Notes: generated from the letters alone by a model not told the origin. DNA of 51,568 nt from Roseicyclus sediminis (GCF_025515305.1 NZ_JAOPHT010000023.1:1-51568); one strand, 5' to 3'; positions 35,050 through 43,170 are shown, counted from the first letter of the stretch. Made by a program: numbers and translations.

Positions 35050-36663
35050 ATGATGCCTGCACGGATTCTCGGGTCCACCGCGATTCTGGCGGGTCTCGCC
35101 ATGGCCGCGCCTGCCGCGGCGGAGACCACGCTGCACATCCTACACATCAACGACCTGCACAGCCGGATTCAGCCGATCAACCGTTTCGACTCGACCTGCC
35201 CGGCCGAAGACGACGCGGCGGGCGAATGCTTCGGCGGCGTGGCGCGCATCGCCACCGCCGTCGACCAGATCCGGGGCGAGCTGGAGGCCGCGGGCGAGAA
35301 CGTGCTCGTCCTCGACGCCGGCGACCAGTACCAGGGCAGCCTGTTCTTCACGACCTATCGCGGCGCGGCCGCGGGCGAGTTCATGGAGGCCATCGGCTTC
35401 GATGTCATGGCGCTCGGCAACCACGAGTTCAACAACGGACCCGAAGGGCTACTGCCGCTCCTTGACGCGGTGACCTTCCCGGTCGTCTCCGGCAACCTCG
35501 ACGTCAGCCAGGATCCCGCGCTGAACGGCCGTGTGGATGACAGCGTGATCCTCGACGTGAACGGCATCCAGGTCGGCATCGTCTCGGCGCTGACCCGAGA
35601 CACGATGGAGATTTCCTCGCCCGGCGACAGCGTGATCTTCCGCGAGGAGATCGACTCGCTTCAGGGCGACGTCGATGCGCTGACCGAGGCCGGCGTCGAC
35701 ATCATCATCGCGCTGACCCATGTGGGCCTGCCCGCCGACATCCGCATCGCCGAGGCCACGACGGGCATCGACGTGATCGTGGGCGGCCATTCGCACACCT
35801 ACCTCTCGGCCGACGACCCCGATCGCGACGGACCTTATCCGCTGTGGATCTCGAACCCCGATGGCGTGATGGTGCCCGTCGTTCAGGCCTATGCCTACTC
35901 GAAGTATCTCGGCCACCTCGAGGTCACCTTCGACGATGCGGGCGAGGTCATCTACGCCGATGGCAACACGATGCTCCTCGACGCCAGCGTGACGCCCGAC
36001 GAGGACATCGCCGCCCGCGTGGCCGAACTTGCCGGCCCGATCGAGGAGGCGATGGGCGAGATCGTGGGCGACACGACCGAGTTCATCGAGGGCGACCGCT
36101 CCGTCTGCCGCGCGATGGAATGCTCGATGGGCAACCTCGTGGCCGACGCCATGCTCGACCGTGTCCGCGACCAGGGCATCCAGATCGCCATCGCCAACGG
36201 CGGCGGCCTGCGCGCGTCCATCGACGCGGGCGAGGTGACCATGGGCGAGGTCTTCACGGTGCTTCCGTTCCAGAACACGCTGGCCACCTTCCAGCTGACC
36301 GGCGCGGGCGTGCTGGCCGCGCTCGAGAACGGCGTGAGCCAGGTCGAAGAGGGCGCGGGCCGCTTCCCGCAGGTCTCGGGCCTCCGCTTCACCTGGAACG
36401 CGTCGGCCGAACCGGGCTCGCGCATCGTGTCGGTGGAGGTCGACATGGACGGCACCTGGACGGCGCTCGATCCCGAAGCGACCTATGGCGTTGTGTCCAA
36501 CAACTTCATGCGCGGTGGCGGCGACGGCTATTCGGTCTTCGCCAACGAGGCGATGAACCCCTACGACTTCGGGCCGGGCCTCGAGGAGGTTGCTGCGACC
36601 TATATCGGCGCGAACAGCCCCTACACGCCCTACACCGACGGCCGTATCGCCCAGGTCGAATAA
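35050..36663 (+). CDS. Secreted 5'-nucleotidase, UshA family
   Basis: The 537-residue precursor has a signal peptide (about 1-24, ending APAAA). The metallophosphatase domain has INDLHSR near 33-39, DAGDQYQGS near 93-101, GNHEFNN near 127-133, THVG and GGHSHTYL, which supply the two-metal site. The C-terminal 5'-nucleotidase domain, about 330-537, has NGGGLRAS and GDGYSVF for nucleotide binding. It acts in the periplasm, releasing phosphate and nucleosides from nucleotides, which the salvage operon earlier in the window could use. The ATG at 35050 follows GGGAGAG; a second ATG follows directly. A strong terminator follows the gene. Confidence 0.93.
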   Translation: MMPARILGSTAILAGLAMAAPAAAETTLHILHINDLHSRIQPINRFDSTCPAEDDAAGECFGGVARIATAVDQIRGELEAAGENVLVLDAGDQYQGSLFFTTYRGAAAGEFMEAIGFDVMALGNHEFNNGPEGLLPLLDAVTFPVVSGNLDVSQDPALNGRVDDSVILDVNGIQVGIVSALTRDTMEISSPGDSVIFREEIDSLQGDVDALTEAGVDIIIALTHVGLPADIRIAEATTGIDVIVGGHSHTYLSADDPDRDGPYPLWISNPDGVMVPVVQAYAYSKYLGHLEVTFDDAGEVIYADGNTMLLDASVTPDEDIAARVAELAGPIEEAMGEIVGDTTEFIEGDRSVCRAMECSMGNLVADAMLDRVRDQGIQIAIANGGGLRASIDAGEVTMGEVFTVLPFQNTLATFQLTGAGVLAALENGVSQVEEGAGRFPQVSGLRFTWNASAEPGSRIVSVEVDMDGTWTALDPEATYGVVSNNFMRGGGDGYSVFANEAMNPYDFGPGLEEVAATYIGANSPYTPYTDGRIAQVE

Positions 36664-36690
36664 CCGGGGCGGACCCGAGCCATCGAGACA

Positions 36691-36721
36691 GGCCGGCGCG
36701 GACCCCCGCGCCGGCCTTTTT
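36691..36721 (+). terminator. Intrinsic terminator after the 5'-nucleotidase
   Basis: GGCCGGCGCGG at 36691-36701 pairs perfectly with CCGCGCCGGCC at 36706-36716 around a 4-nt loop, followed by five Ts at 36717-36721. It begins 27 bp after the stop codon. This is a textbook rho-independent terminator. Confidence 0.9.
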
Positions 36722-36764
36722 GCTGCGTTGCAGAAAATGCAACTCGGGTTTCGAGAAGCGTCAA

Positions 36765-36793
36765 TTGTCGCGGGGGTTAGCGCTATCATATCA
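36765..36793 (+). promoter_or_regulatory. Candidate promoter of the DUF1127 gene
   Basis: TTGTCG at 36765-36770 and ATATCA at 36788-36793 are spaced by 17 bp, in the most AT-rich part of the gap, 46 bp before the start codon. Other -10 placements are possible. A small hairpin, GTTGCA/TGCAAC at 36727-36743, lies just upstream. Confidence 0.3.
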
Positions 36794-36839
36794 GGGTCAC
36801 GAACAAGGGACACGAGCAGCAGATGAAAGGAGCTCACCC

Positions 36840-37007
36840 ATGACCTCGATCATCACCTACCTCCGCTCCGCGGCCGAGAAACGCGCCGCCTACAACCGCA
36901 CCGTGGCCGAGATCGCGCGCCTGAACCGGGACCTCGCCATCGAGGACCTCGGCATCTACCCCGGCGACGCCGAACTCATCGCCCGCAAGGCGGTCTACGG
37001 CGCCTGA
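36840..37007 (+). CDS. DUF1127 small basic protein
   Basis: The 55-residue protein matches the DUF1127 (YjiS-like) pattern of a helical N-terminal part rich in Arg and Lys, followed by LNRDLAIEDLGIYPGDAELIARKAV, the family core. DUF1127 proteins are common in alphaproteobacteria and in some species are stress-induced and bind RNA or affect phosphate and carbon use; which applies here is unknown. The ATG at 36840 has AAAGGAG at good spacing. It stands alone with its own likely promoter. Confidence 0.9.
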   Translation: MTSIITYLRSAAEKRAAYNRTVAEIARLNRDLAIEDLGIYPGDAELIARKAVYGA

Positions 37008-37107
37008 GACCCGCGCGGGGATCCGGAAACGCCGGCATTTCCACGCGGACTTGCCGGCACGTCCGCCCCGCTTGCCCGTCCCCACGACGGCAACTAGGCT
37101 TGCGCCC

Positions 37108-37773
37108 ATGTGCGGGCGGATGACCATGACCCACCCTTCGGACGCGATGGCGCGGCTATTCGATGCCGCGCCCTCGAACGACTTGCCGGAGGTTCCCCGC
37201 TACAACATCTGCCCCACCCAGGCCGTGGCCGTCGTGACCGCGGATGGCGGCAGCCGCAGGCTGCGGCCGATGCGCTGGGGGTTCCTTCCGCACTGGTACA
37301 AGACCCCCACCGACGGACCGCTCCTCATCAACGCGCGCGCCGAGACAATCGCGGAAAAGCCGGCCTTCCGCGCCGCCTGCCGCGAGCGCCGCTGCCTCGT
37401 GCCGGTGACGGGCTTCTACGAATGGACCAAGGGCGAGGACGGCGCGCGCCTGCCATGGTACTTCACGCCCGCCGACGGATCGCCGCTGGTCCTGGCCGGG
37501 GTCTGGCAGGACTGGTCCCGTGGCGAGGACGCCTTCACCACGCTCGCCATCGTCACCACGGCGGCCTCACCCTGGATGGCCGAGACCCATCACCGCGAAC
37601 CGGTGAGCCTGGCGCCGGAGGACTGGGCCAAGTGGCTGGGTGAGGAGGGGCACGGCGCCGCAACGCTGATGCAGGCCGCGCCCGAGGGCCGTTACGCGCG
37701 CTGGCGCGTGGATCCGAGGGTCAACTCGAACCGCGCGCAGGGCCCCGAGCTGATCGAGCCGATCGCCGCCTGA
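37108..37773 (+). CDS. SRAP-domain protein (YedK/HMCES family)
   Basis: SRAP proteins crosslink to abasic sites in single-stranded DNA through Cys2. The start at ATG 37108 is chosen because it makes Cys2 the second residue (MCGR), as the family requires. The 221-residue protein also has RYNICPTQ near 31-38, GFYEW with the active-site Glu near 106-110, and ETHHREPV near 165-172 with the catalytic His. The active-site His motif is less standard than usual (HxRMP is common). It is cytoplasmic and protects abasic sites during replication. Confidence 0.93.
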   Translation: MCGRMTMTHPSDAMARLFDAAPSNDLPEVPRYNICPTQAVAVVTADGGSRRLRPMRWGFLPHWYKTPTDGPLLINARAETIAEKPAFRAACRERRCLVPVTGFYEWTKGEDGARLPWYFTPADGSPLVLAGVWQDWSRGEDAFTTLAIVTTAASPWMAETHHREPVSLAPEDWAKWLGEEGHGAATLMQAAPEGRYARWRVDPRVNSNRAQGPELIEPIAA

Positions 37774-37871
37774 GCGACCCCAGTTCATATTCCTGCCGCA
37801 AACGGGCCGGATTCCCAACTTGTTCCCGTCCTATTCCACCTGCCGGTCCGAAAACGCAGGAGGAGACTGAC

Positions 37872-38600
37872 ATGACGATGAGGGACACACTTTTCCGGAC
37901 GGTGGCTGTGATCGCACTTGCCCTTCCGCTCGCGTCCGGCTTCACGCCCGTTCCCGGCTTCGACACTGACGCGGCTCACGCCGAGCGTGGCGGCAACGGG
38001 AATGGCAACGGGGGCAACGGGAATGGCAACGGGGGCAACGGGAACGGAAACGGCAACGGCGGCAGCGCAAACGGGAACGGCGGCAACGGCAATGGAAACG
38101 GCAACGGCAACGGGCATGCCGGGGGCAACGGCCATGGCGCGATAGCCAGCGAGCTGCGCAACGCAAATGCCGCGAATGCCAACATCAACGCGATGCTGAA
38201 CGCCGCACCCGACAGCAATGTCGGCCAGCTCAACACCCTGCGTGAACGGATGTCCGAGACGGCCGAGGCCTACGAGGCCTGGCAGGACGCCTACCGCGAC
38301 TACGTCGAATTCCGCGACGCATTCGACGGGCGCACCGCCGGGGAGATCGAAGCCGAGATCGCCGAGCTGGACGAGGAACCCGAGACCTACGAAGCCGACC
38401 TCGAGCGTCTTGAGGGCGAGCTTGCCGCGCTTGCCGGCTACGAGGAGGAACTCGGCCGCCTCGCGGGTCTTTCGAACGACGCGGCCGGGATCTACGAGGA
38501 GGCAGAAGGGCTCGAGGGGGACGCGCTTGCCGTCGTCACACGCGGCCGGGATCTCTCCGACGAGGCGCTGGCCGAGTTGCGCCGCCGCCTCGTGAACTGA
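37872..38600 (+). CDS. Exported protein with Gly-Asn repeats
   Basis: The 242-residue precursor has a signal peptide (about 1-37, ending AHA). A Gly/Asn-rich repeat of GNGNGN type spans about 40-90. It is followed by a helical domain, about 90-242, with an Asn/Ala-rich start (NANAANANINAMLNAAP) and acidic, coiled-coil-like helices. Related GN-repeat exported proteins are frequent in roseobacters, with no known activity. The ATG at 37872 has AGGAGGAG upstream. A surface or matrix role is inferred from the composition. Confidence 0.82.
   Translation: MTMRDTLFRTVAVIALALPLASGFTPVPGFDTDAAHAERGGNGNGNGGNGNGNGGNGNGNGNGGSANGNGGNGNGNGNGNGHAGGNGHGAIASELRNANAANANINAMLNAAPDSNVGQLNTLRERMSETAEAYEAWQDAYRDYVEFRDAFDGRTAGEIEAEIAELDEEPETYEADLERLEGELAALAGYEEELGRLAGLSNDAAGIYEEAEGLEGDALAVVTRGRDLSDEALAELRRRLVN
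37992..38138. repeat. Coding minisatellite, 21-bp unit
   Basis: A 21-bp unit (GGCAACGGGAATGGCAACGGG) occurs twice without change at 37992-38012 and 38013-38033, followed by diverged GGCAAC-type copies to about 38138. It encodes the Gly-Asn repeat of the exported protein. Unit number is likely to vary between strains. Confidence 0.75.
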
Positions 38601-38610
38601 CCCGTACCCG

Positions 38611-38644
38611 AAAAAAGGGCCGCATCCGGGGGAGGATGCGGCCC
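38611..38644 (-). terminator. Intrinsic terminator
   Basis: GGGCCGCATCC at 38617-38627 pairs perfectly with GGATGCGGCCC at 38634-38644. On the minus strand it is followed by six Ts (the A run at 38611-38616). It would end transcripts of the methylglyoxal-synthase fusion gene, 163 bp downstream of its stop, and may also stop the GN-repeat gene on the plus strand. Confidence 0.8.
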
Positions 38645-38806
38645 TAGTCGGGTCAGGGAGGGTTGGCTCGGCAGACGAGGGAGGGGGCGCCCGCCGTTTC
38701 CATGACCATGACAATGCCCCTCGTTCGGGGCTGAAATTGGGCGGTGCGGAAACGATTTCTGGGTTTTTTCACGCGTGACGGGTGGCGGGCGTCGGGTTTT
38801 CCGGTC

Positions 38807-39886
38807 TCAGGCGCCGCCCGATGCGTCGAGCAGCCCGGCCACCAGCAGGTCCGCCCCAGACGGCCCCAGCGCCAGAGGCGTGTCGTGAAGCACCGTCAGC
38901 CGCGTCAGCGCCTGGAGGTCGACGTCGCCCGAATGCGGCACGGTCGGATCGGCGAAGAACACCACCGCATCGAGTTCCCCGGTCGCGATCAAGGCGGCCA
39001 GCTGCTGGTCGCCGCCGCGCCCGCCGCGCTGAAGCCGGTGCACCAGAAGGCCGGGCGCGGTCTCGGCGATGACCCGTCCCGTCCCGCCCGTGCAGATCAG
39101 ACGGTGACCCTTCAGTTGCGCCTCATGGCGCAGGACCCAGGCGCGCAGATGCGCCTTGCGGGTGTCGTGGGCCACGAGCGCGATGCGCCGGGGTGCCGTC
39201 GATTGCGCGCGCGCCTTCGCCGTGATGGCGAGGATGGCGCGCACCTGGCCCGCGAAGCCTTCGGTCTCGGACGGGAAGACCCCGGCCAGAGCCGCCGTGC
39301 CCACCGTGAAGCCCTGCGCGCCCGCCCGCGCGACCGCCTCGACACGCTCGGCGCTGTCGATGCTGCCCGCCACGATCACGGGCTTGGCCACCGCGGCGCA
39401 GACCGAGGCCATCAGGGCCGGCACGTCGCCGTCAAAACGGTAGGCAAGAAGGTCGAGCCCGTGGACATGTTCGAGTGCGGCCAACGACTTCGCAGAGGCC
39501 GCGATTTCCTCCGCCGGCCCCTCCAGCACGCTGGGATGTCCCGTGATCCGCCCCGGGAATGGGTAGTAGCGCAGCGGGTGGTGGCGGGTGATCGCGGTCA
39601 CCGCTCCGGCACGCGTGCCCCCCAGAAGCACGTCCACATCGAGATCGACCGCGGCGCGCGCCGAGGCCATCTCGCTCTCCTCGTCGAGACTGACCACCTC
39701 CAGATAGGAGCGCCCGCCGGCGGCCCGGATCGCATCGGCCAGACCGCGAAGTTCGGCGAGCGGCAGGCCCACGTCCTTGAACCCGATATGCCGGACGCCG
39801 CCCTCCAGCGCCTCCTCCAGCCGGGCGCGGGCATCCGGGATCGTCCGGTCGTTCTCCGTCAGCATCAGGATGAAATCGAAACCCAT
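38807..39886 (-). CDS. TIM-barrel / methylglyoxal synthase fusion protein
   Basis: The 359-residue protein has two parts. Residues 1-220 read as a phosphate-binding (beta/alpha)8 barrel: strands such as HIGFKDVG and SYLEVVSLDE, and the late glycine-rich loops IVAGSIDS (171-178) and GFTVGTAAL (192-200), which bind phosphate in HisA-like barrels. Residues about 233-350 are a complete methylglyoxal synthase, converting dihydroxyacetone phosphate to methylglyoxal and phosphate. They include VAHD at 238-241, TGGTG at 266-270, GGDQQ with catalytic Asp293, and Asp313, His318 and Asp321. Free MgsA is usually about 150 residues. The start follows GAGGTGAG. It lies 8 bp after the pyridoxal kinase gene. 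The barrel reaction is unknown. Confidence 0.85.
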   Translation of the reverse strand: MGFDFILMLTENDRTIPDARARLEEALEGGVRHIGFKDVGLPLAELRGLADAIRAAGGRSYLEVVSLDEESEMASARAAVDLDVDVLLGGTRAGAVTAITRHHPLRYYPFPGRITGHPSVLEGPAEEIAASAKSLAALEHVHGLDLLAYRFDGDVPALMASVCAAVAKPVIVAGSIDSAERVEAVARAGAQGFTVGTAALAGVFPSETEGFAGQVRAILAITAKARAQSTAPRRIALVAHDTRKAHLRAWVLRHEAQLKGHRLICTGGTGRVIAETAPGLLVHRLQRGGRGGDQQLAALIATGELDAVVFFADPTVPHSGDVDLQALTRLTVLHDTPLALGPSGADLLVAGLLDASGGA

Positions 39887-39894
39887 GGCTCACC

Positions 39895-40731
39895 TCACCG
39901 CCATTGCGGGGCCGGGGTCAATGGTTCGGATGGGACGGGGGCGCCCGTCTTCCAGCGCTCCGCGCCCTCGGCGATGCGCAGATGCGGGGCGCCGAGGCTT
40001 TCCGTCACCAGCGCCGCAAGCTGTCCCAGCGCCGTGCCGGGTGGCAGGCCGGCCGCGATCAGTGCGGCGAACACGTCTCCGGACCCGTTCGGAACGAGGG
40101 CCGGGTCGGCGCGGGCGGTCCTGTATACCGCGGCCCCCTCGGCTGCGACCCAGAGAAGCCCCGTCGCGTCCGGAAGGGGCGGCGAGGTCACCAGAACCTC
40201 GGCCCCGCCCGTCCTGTCCCGCAGCCGATCCGCGGCGATCACGGCCTCGTCCAGCGTCGCGACCCGCTGCCCGGTCAGCCAGCCGAGTTCATAGGCGTTC
40301 GGGGTCAGCACATCGGCCAATGGCACCAGCCGGTCGCGCAGGACCGCCGCGGCCTCCGCGTCGATGTAGAGGCCCTTGGGCGTGTCGCCGAGCACGGGAT
40401 CCACCACGACCCGCAGGCCCGGAGATATTGCCCGCATACGCCGGGCGAGGTCGGCCGCGAATTCCGCGTGGGCGGGGGAGGGCAGGTAGCCCGTCAGGAG
40501 CGTGCCGGCCGCCCCGAGCCAGCCGTTCGCCTCCAGCGCATCTGCCATGGCGGCGAGTTCCTCGACCGCGACGCGCCGCCCCGCGACATGCGGCCAGCCC
40601 GGATGGTTCGACAAGATCACCGTGGGAAGCTGCGTCACCTCCCGCCCCAGCGCCTGCAGCACCGGAACGGCTGCCGAGAGGCCCACGTGACCATGGGCGA
40701 CCCAGCTCGACAGGATCAGGACGGGGGCCAT
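39895..40731 (-). CDS. pdxY: Pyridoxal kinase
   Basis: The 278-residue ribokinase-fold protein phosphorylates pyridoxal to PLP. Family marks are the start VLILSSWVAHGHVGLSAAVP near 4-23 (SxVxxGHVG), SNHPG, VVDPVLGDTPKGLYI, LTPNAYELGWLTG and the anion-hole motif NGSGDVFAALI near 233-243 with the catalytic Asp. Pyridoxamine or hydroxymethylpyrimidine kinase is less likely, given the GHVG motif. The ATG at 40731 has a GGAG site. It is the first gene of a two-gene unit with the methylglyoxal synthase fusion. Confidence 0.9.
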   Translation of the reverse strand: MAPVLILSSWVAHGHVGLSAAVPVLQALGREVTQLPTVILSNHPGWPHVAGRRVAVEELAAMADALEANGWLGAAGTLLTGYLPSPAHAEFAADLARRMRAISPGLRVVVDPVLGDTPKGLYIDAEAAAVLRDRLVPLADVLTPNAYELGWLTGQRVATLDEAVIAADRLRDRTGGAEVLVTSPPLPDATGLLWVAAEGAAVYRTARADPALVPNGSGDVFAALIAAGLPPGTALGQLAALVTESLGAPHLRIAEGAERWKTGAPVPSEPLTPAPQWR

Positions 40732-40970
40732 GGCGCGGTCTCCGGGGGGTGGCGTCGCGGTGCAGACTATGCGGGGTCGCGCGCCGCTCCAAGGCTCGCG
40801 TTCCCCTTGACCCGTTAAGGGGCTCGGCAGGTCGCTGGCTCGCGCCGGTGCGTGACGTAGAAGATTTTCCGGTGATTGGGGCCCCACGTTCATCCGCATG
40901 GCCGTGGCGTCGGCACTGTCGGACAACCCCGGGCCGTGGGCGGGGCAGGGCGGTCACCTAGCCTTCGCGC

Positions 40971-41237
40971 ATGACCACGCGCGGCCCGATCAAGCACTTC
41001 ATTCCCAGTCCCGAGATCATCCGCCTGGCGACCATGCTGGACTTCCGGTTTTCGCTCTCGCTACGGCCTCGCCGACGCCCCGCCGCATGAGGGTGCCGCC
41101 GACGTCAGCCAGGAAATGGTTCGGTCTTGTTGGCACGGGTTTGGCCCAAGGTTCACCGTTGGGATCCGGAAACGCGGGATGGGGGCGAGCGGTCCAGCCA
41201 CTTGCGCCGACACCTCAATGAGTGGCGCGGTCTCCGT
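40971..41237 (+). pseudogene. Frameshifted remnant of an IS6-family transposase
   Basis: Three short frames in order give pieces of one IS6-type transposase N-terminal half. From 40971, one frame gives SPEIIRLATMLDFRFSLSLR. From about 41059, the next frame gives ADVSQEMVRSCWHGFGP and IRKRG. From about 41190, the first frame resumes with RSSHLRRHLNEW, matching the conserved HLDE-containing start of the catalytic domain. Two compensating frameshifts, internal changes and no C-terminal half make it dead. The ends of the element are not clear. The gap from 40732 to 41394 holds no other gene. Confidence 0.7.
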
Positions 41238-41308
41238 GCGGGGTAAGGGACGTCCTCATCCAGACGAGTTGGAGTCCGTTTAGGGCCCTGCCGCCAAACA
41301 ATTGAATC

Positions 41309-41335
41309 TGATTCACGAGCTTGCCGTCTGAATCA
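41309..41335. promoter_or_regulatory. Inverted repeat upstream of the BKACE gene
   Basis: TGATTCA at 41309-41315 and TGAATCA at 41329-41335 are inverted across 13 bp, and GAATC at 41304-41308 adds a third half-site. The dyad lies 59 bp before the BKACE start. A single GATTCA also occurs at 46274-46279 in the lysR/acyl-CoA dehydrogenase gap. It could be a LysR site or a leftover of the IS end. Confidence 0.35.
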
Positions 41336-41394
41336 CTTGTGGAACGGGGCGATGGGGCGCTGCATTCCGTCAGCCAGTTCAACGCGAGTTCAAG

Positions 41395-42282
41395 ATGAGC
41401 CGAGATGTCATCATCACATGCGCCGTCACCGGCGGAGGCGACACCGCATCCAGAAGCGTGCATGTGCCGGTGACGCCCGAAGAGATCGCGCGCAGTGCCC
41501 TGGCTGCCTTCGAGGCCGGGGCCGCCATCGTCCATCTGCATGTGCGCGACCCGAAGACCGGTCTCGGCAGTCGCGACATCGACCTGTATCGCGAGCTGGT
41601 TTCGCACATCCGGGCTCGGAACGGAGACGTGATCCTCAATCTCACGGGGGGCATGGGTGGCGAGATCCTGTTCGGTCCTCAGGATGCGCCTCTGCCGCCC
41701 GGAGAAGGCACGGACTTCGTCGGGCCGGCCGAGCGGATGGCGCATATCCTCGAGCTTCGGCCCGAACTGGCAAGCCTGGACACAGGATCGCTGAACTTCG
41801 ACGAAGCGCTCTATGCCACGACGCCTTCGTGGCTTCGCGCCATGGCCTCCGCCTACCGTGATGCCCGCGTGATGCCGGAACTCGAGGTTTTTGAGCTTGG
41901 TCACATAGAGCTTGCCAAGCAGCTGATCGCCGAGGGGCACATTGCCCAGCCGGCCCTCTTCCAGTTGTGTCTGGGCATCCGCTTCGGCGCACCTGCAACA
42001 CCCGAAGCGATGATCGCCATGCGAAACGCGCTGCCTGCCGGTGCGAACTGGGCGGCTTTCGGGCTCGGCGTCCAGCAGATGCCGATGGCGGCTCAGGCAG
42101 TTCTTCTCGGCGGGCACGTGCGGGTCGGCCTCGAGGACAACCTGTACCTAGAGCGGGGCGTTCTCGCCACGAACGAACAACTGGTCGCCAAGGCGCGCAC
42201 CTTGATCGAGGGCCTCGGCGCCCGCGTCGCTTCGCCGGAGCGCGCTCGCGAGATCCTCCGACTTCCGGACTTCGGCAGGTGA
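41395..42282 (+). CDS. BKACE (beta-keto acid cleavage enzyme), 3-dehydrocarnitine-cleaving type likely
   Basis: BKACE enzymes (former DUF849) combine a beta-keto acid with acetyl-CoA to give acetoacetate and a new CoA ester. The 295-residue TIM barrel has the zinc ligands His47 and His49 in VHLHVRDP and Glu247 in GLEDN. The order of motifs (CAVTGGGDT, VHVPVTPEEIA, GTDFVGPAERMAH, LFQLCLGIRFGAP, LLGGHVRVGLEDN) closely resembles Pseudomonas CdhC, which cleaves 3-dehydrocarnitine to betainyl-CoA and acetoacetate. Substrate is inferred from similarity and from the carnitine-dehydrogenase-like gene downstream. The ATG at 41395 lacks a strong ribosome site. Confidence 0.85.
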   Translation: MSRDVIITCAVTGGGDTASRSVHVPVTPEEIARSALAAFEAGAAIVHLHVRDPKTGLGSRDIDLYRELVSHIRARNGDVILNLTGGMGGEILFGPQDAPLPPGEGTDFVGPAERMAHILELRPELASLDTGSLNFDEALYATTPSWLRAMASAYRDARVMPELEVFELGHIELAKQLIAEGHIAQPALFQLCLGIRFGAPATPEAMIAMRNALPAGANWAAFGLGVQQMPMAAQAVLLGGHVRVGLEDNLYLERGVLATNEQLVAKARTLIEGLGARVASPERAREILRLPDFGR

Positions 42283-42357
42283 CGGCATGACGATCAGCGT
42301 CACCACTATCCGACCGGGATCAGTCGCCGAGGGACCGTTGAACTGCCCACGGCCGCG

Positions 42358-43170
42358 GTGCGTGCCGTGACCTCTCCGCGTGCTACGTCCCCGCTTGCCA
42401 CGTCTCCGCTTGACGCTCCGGTACTGGCAGCCCGCGGGATAACCAAGTCATACGACCGCATCGAGGTGCTGCATGGCATCGACCTGTGGGCGGGTCGCGG
42501 CGATGTCGTGACGCTGATCGGCGCGTCGGGCTCGGGCAAGAGCACGTTCATCCGCTGCCTGAATTTCCTGGAGCAGCCCGACGCGGGGGAAGTGATCGCG
42601 GGCGGCGAAGTGTTTCCGGCGACCGCTGGCCGATCGCGGCGTCGTGCGGACCGAATGCGGATCGACCGTCTGCGGACCCGGGTTGGCATGGTCTTCCAGA
42701 GTTTCAACCTCTGGCCGCACCGGACCGCGCTGGCCAATGTCGCGGAGGGGCCGATGCTGGTCCTGGGGTTGTCCAGGACCGAGGCGACCGACCGCGCTCG
42801 ACACTACCTCGGGAAGGTCGGACTGGCGGATCGGACGGATCACTACCCCTCGCAGCTATCGGGCGGCCAGCAGCAGCGCGTGGCGATTGCCAGGGCGCTC
42901 GCAATGGACCCCGAAGCGATCCTTTTCGACGAGCCGACGTCGGCCCTGGATCCCGAACTCGTGGGCGAGGTTCTGAGCGTCATCGCCGATCTCGCCTCGG
43001 AGGGGCGGACGATGGTCATCGTCACCCACGAGATGTCGTTTGCCCGGGACGTCTCGACCCAGACGCTCTTTCTGGCGCGGGGAACGATCATCGAACGCGG
43101 TCCGCCCGCGATCATGGACTCGCCCACGACACCGGAGCTGCAGAACTTTCTCTCCCGCTTTTCCCGCTAA
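42358..43170 (+). CDS. ABC transporter ATPase, polar amino acid type
   Basis: The 270-residue ATPase powers the importer encoded by the next three genes. It has the Walker A GASGSGKST near 59-67, the Q-loop in VFQSFNLWPH, the signature LSGGQQQRVAIARAL, and the Walker B ILFDEPTSALDP. It matches the GlnQ/HisP-type subfamily. The start is uncertain: the GTGs at 42358 and 42367 are the only candidates, with no good ribosome site. The first 18 residues are a TSPxA repeat not seen in relatives. The gap to the BKACE stop is 75 bp. Confidence 0.88.
   Translation: MRAVTSPRATSPLATSPLDAPVLAARGITKSYDRIEVLHGIDLWAGRGDVVTLIGASGSGKSTFIRCLNFLEQPDAGEVIAGGEVFPATAGRSRRRADRMRIDRLRTRVGMVFQSFNLWPHRTALANVAEGPMLVLGLSRTEATDRARHYLGKVGLADRTDHYPSQLSGGQQQRVAIARALAMDPEAILFDEPTSALDPELVGEVLSVIADLASEGRTMVIVTHEMSFARDVSTQTLFLARGTIIERGPPAIMDSPTTPELQNFLSRFSR
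42370..42414. repeat. Three 15-bp tandem repeats in the ATPase 5' end
   Basis: Three imperfect 15-bp copies (42370-42384, 42385-42399, 42400-42414, the latter two ACGTCYCCGCTTGMC) encode TSPRA-TSPLA-TSPLD ahead of the conserved ATPase domain. They may have arisen by slippage; the true start could be inside or near them. Confidence 0.6.

Noticed and set aside
41215-42117. Minus-strand 300-codon frame opposite the BKACE gene
   Set aside because: Shadow of the BKACE gene; its tail over the IS6 remnant shows no transposase match in that direction.
42287-42370. 27-codon frame MTISVTTIRPG as a gene of its own
   Set aside because: It is too short, ends inside the ATPase start region and has no ribosome site; treated as a possible remnant only.
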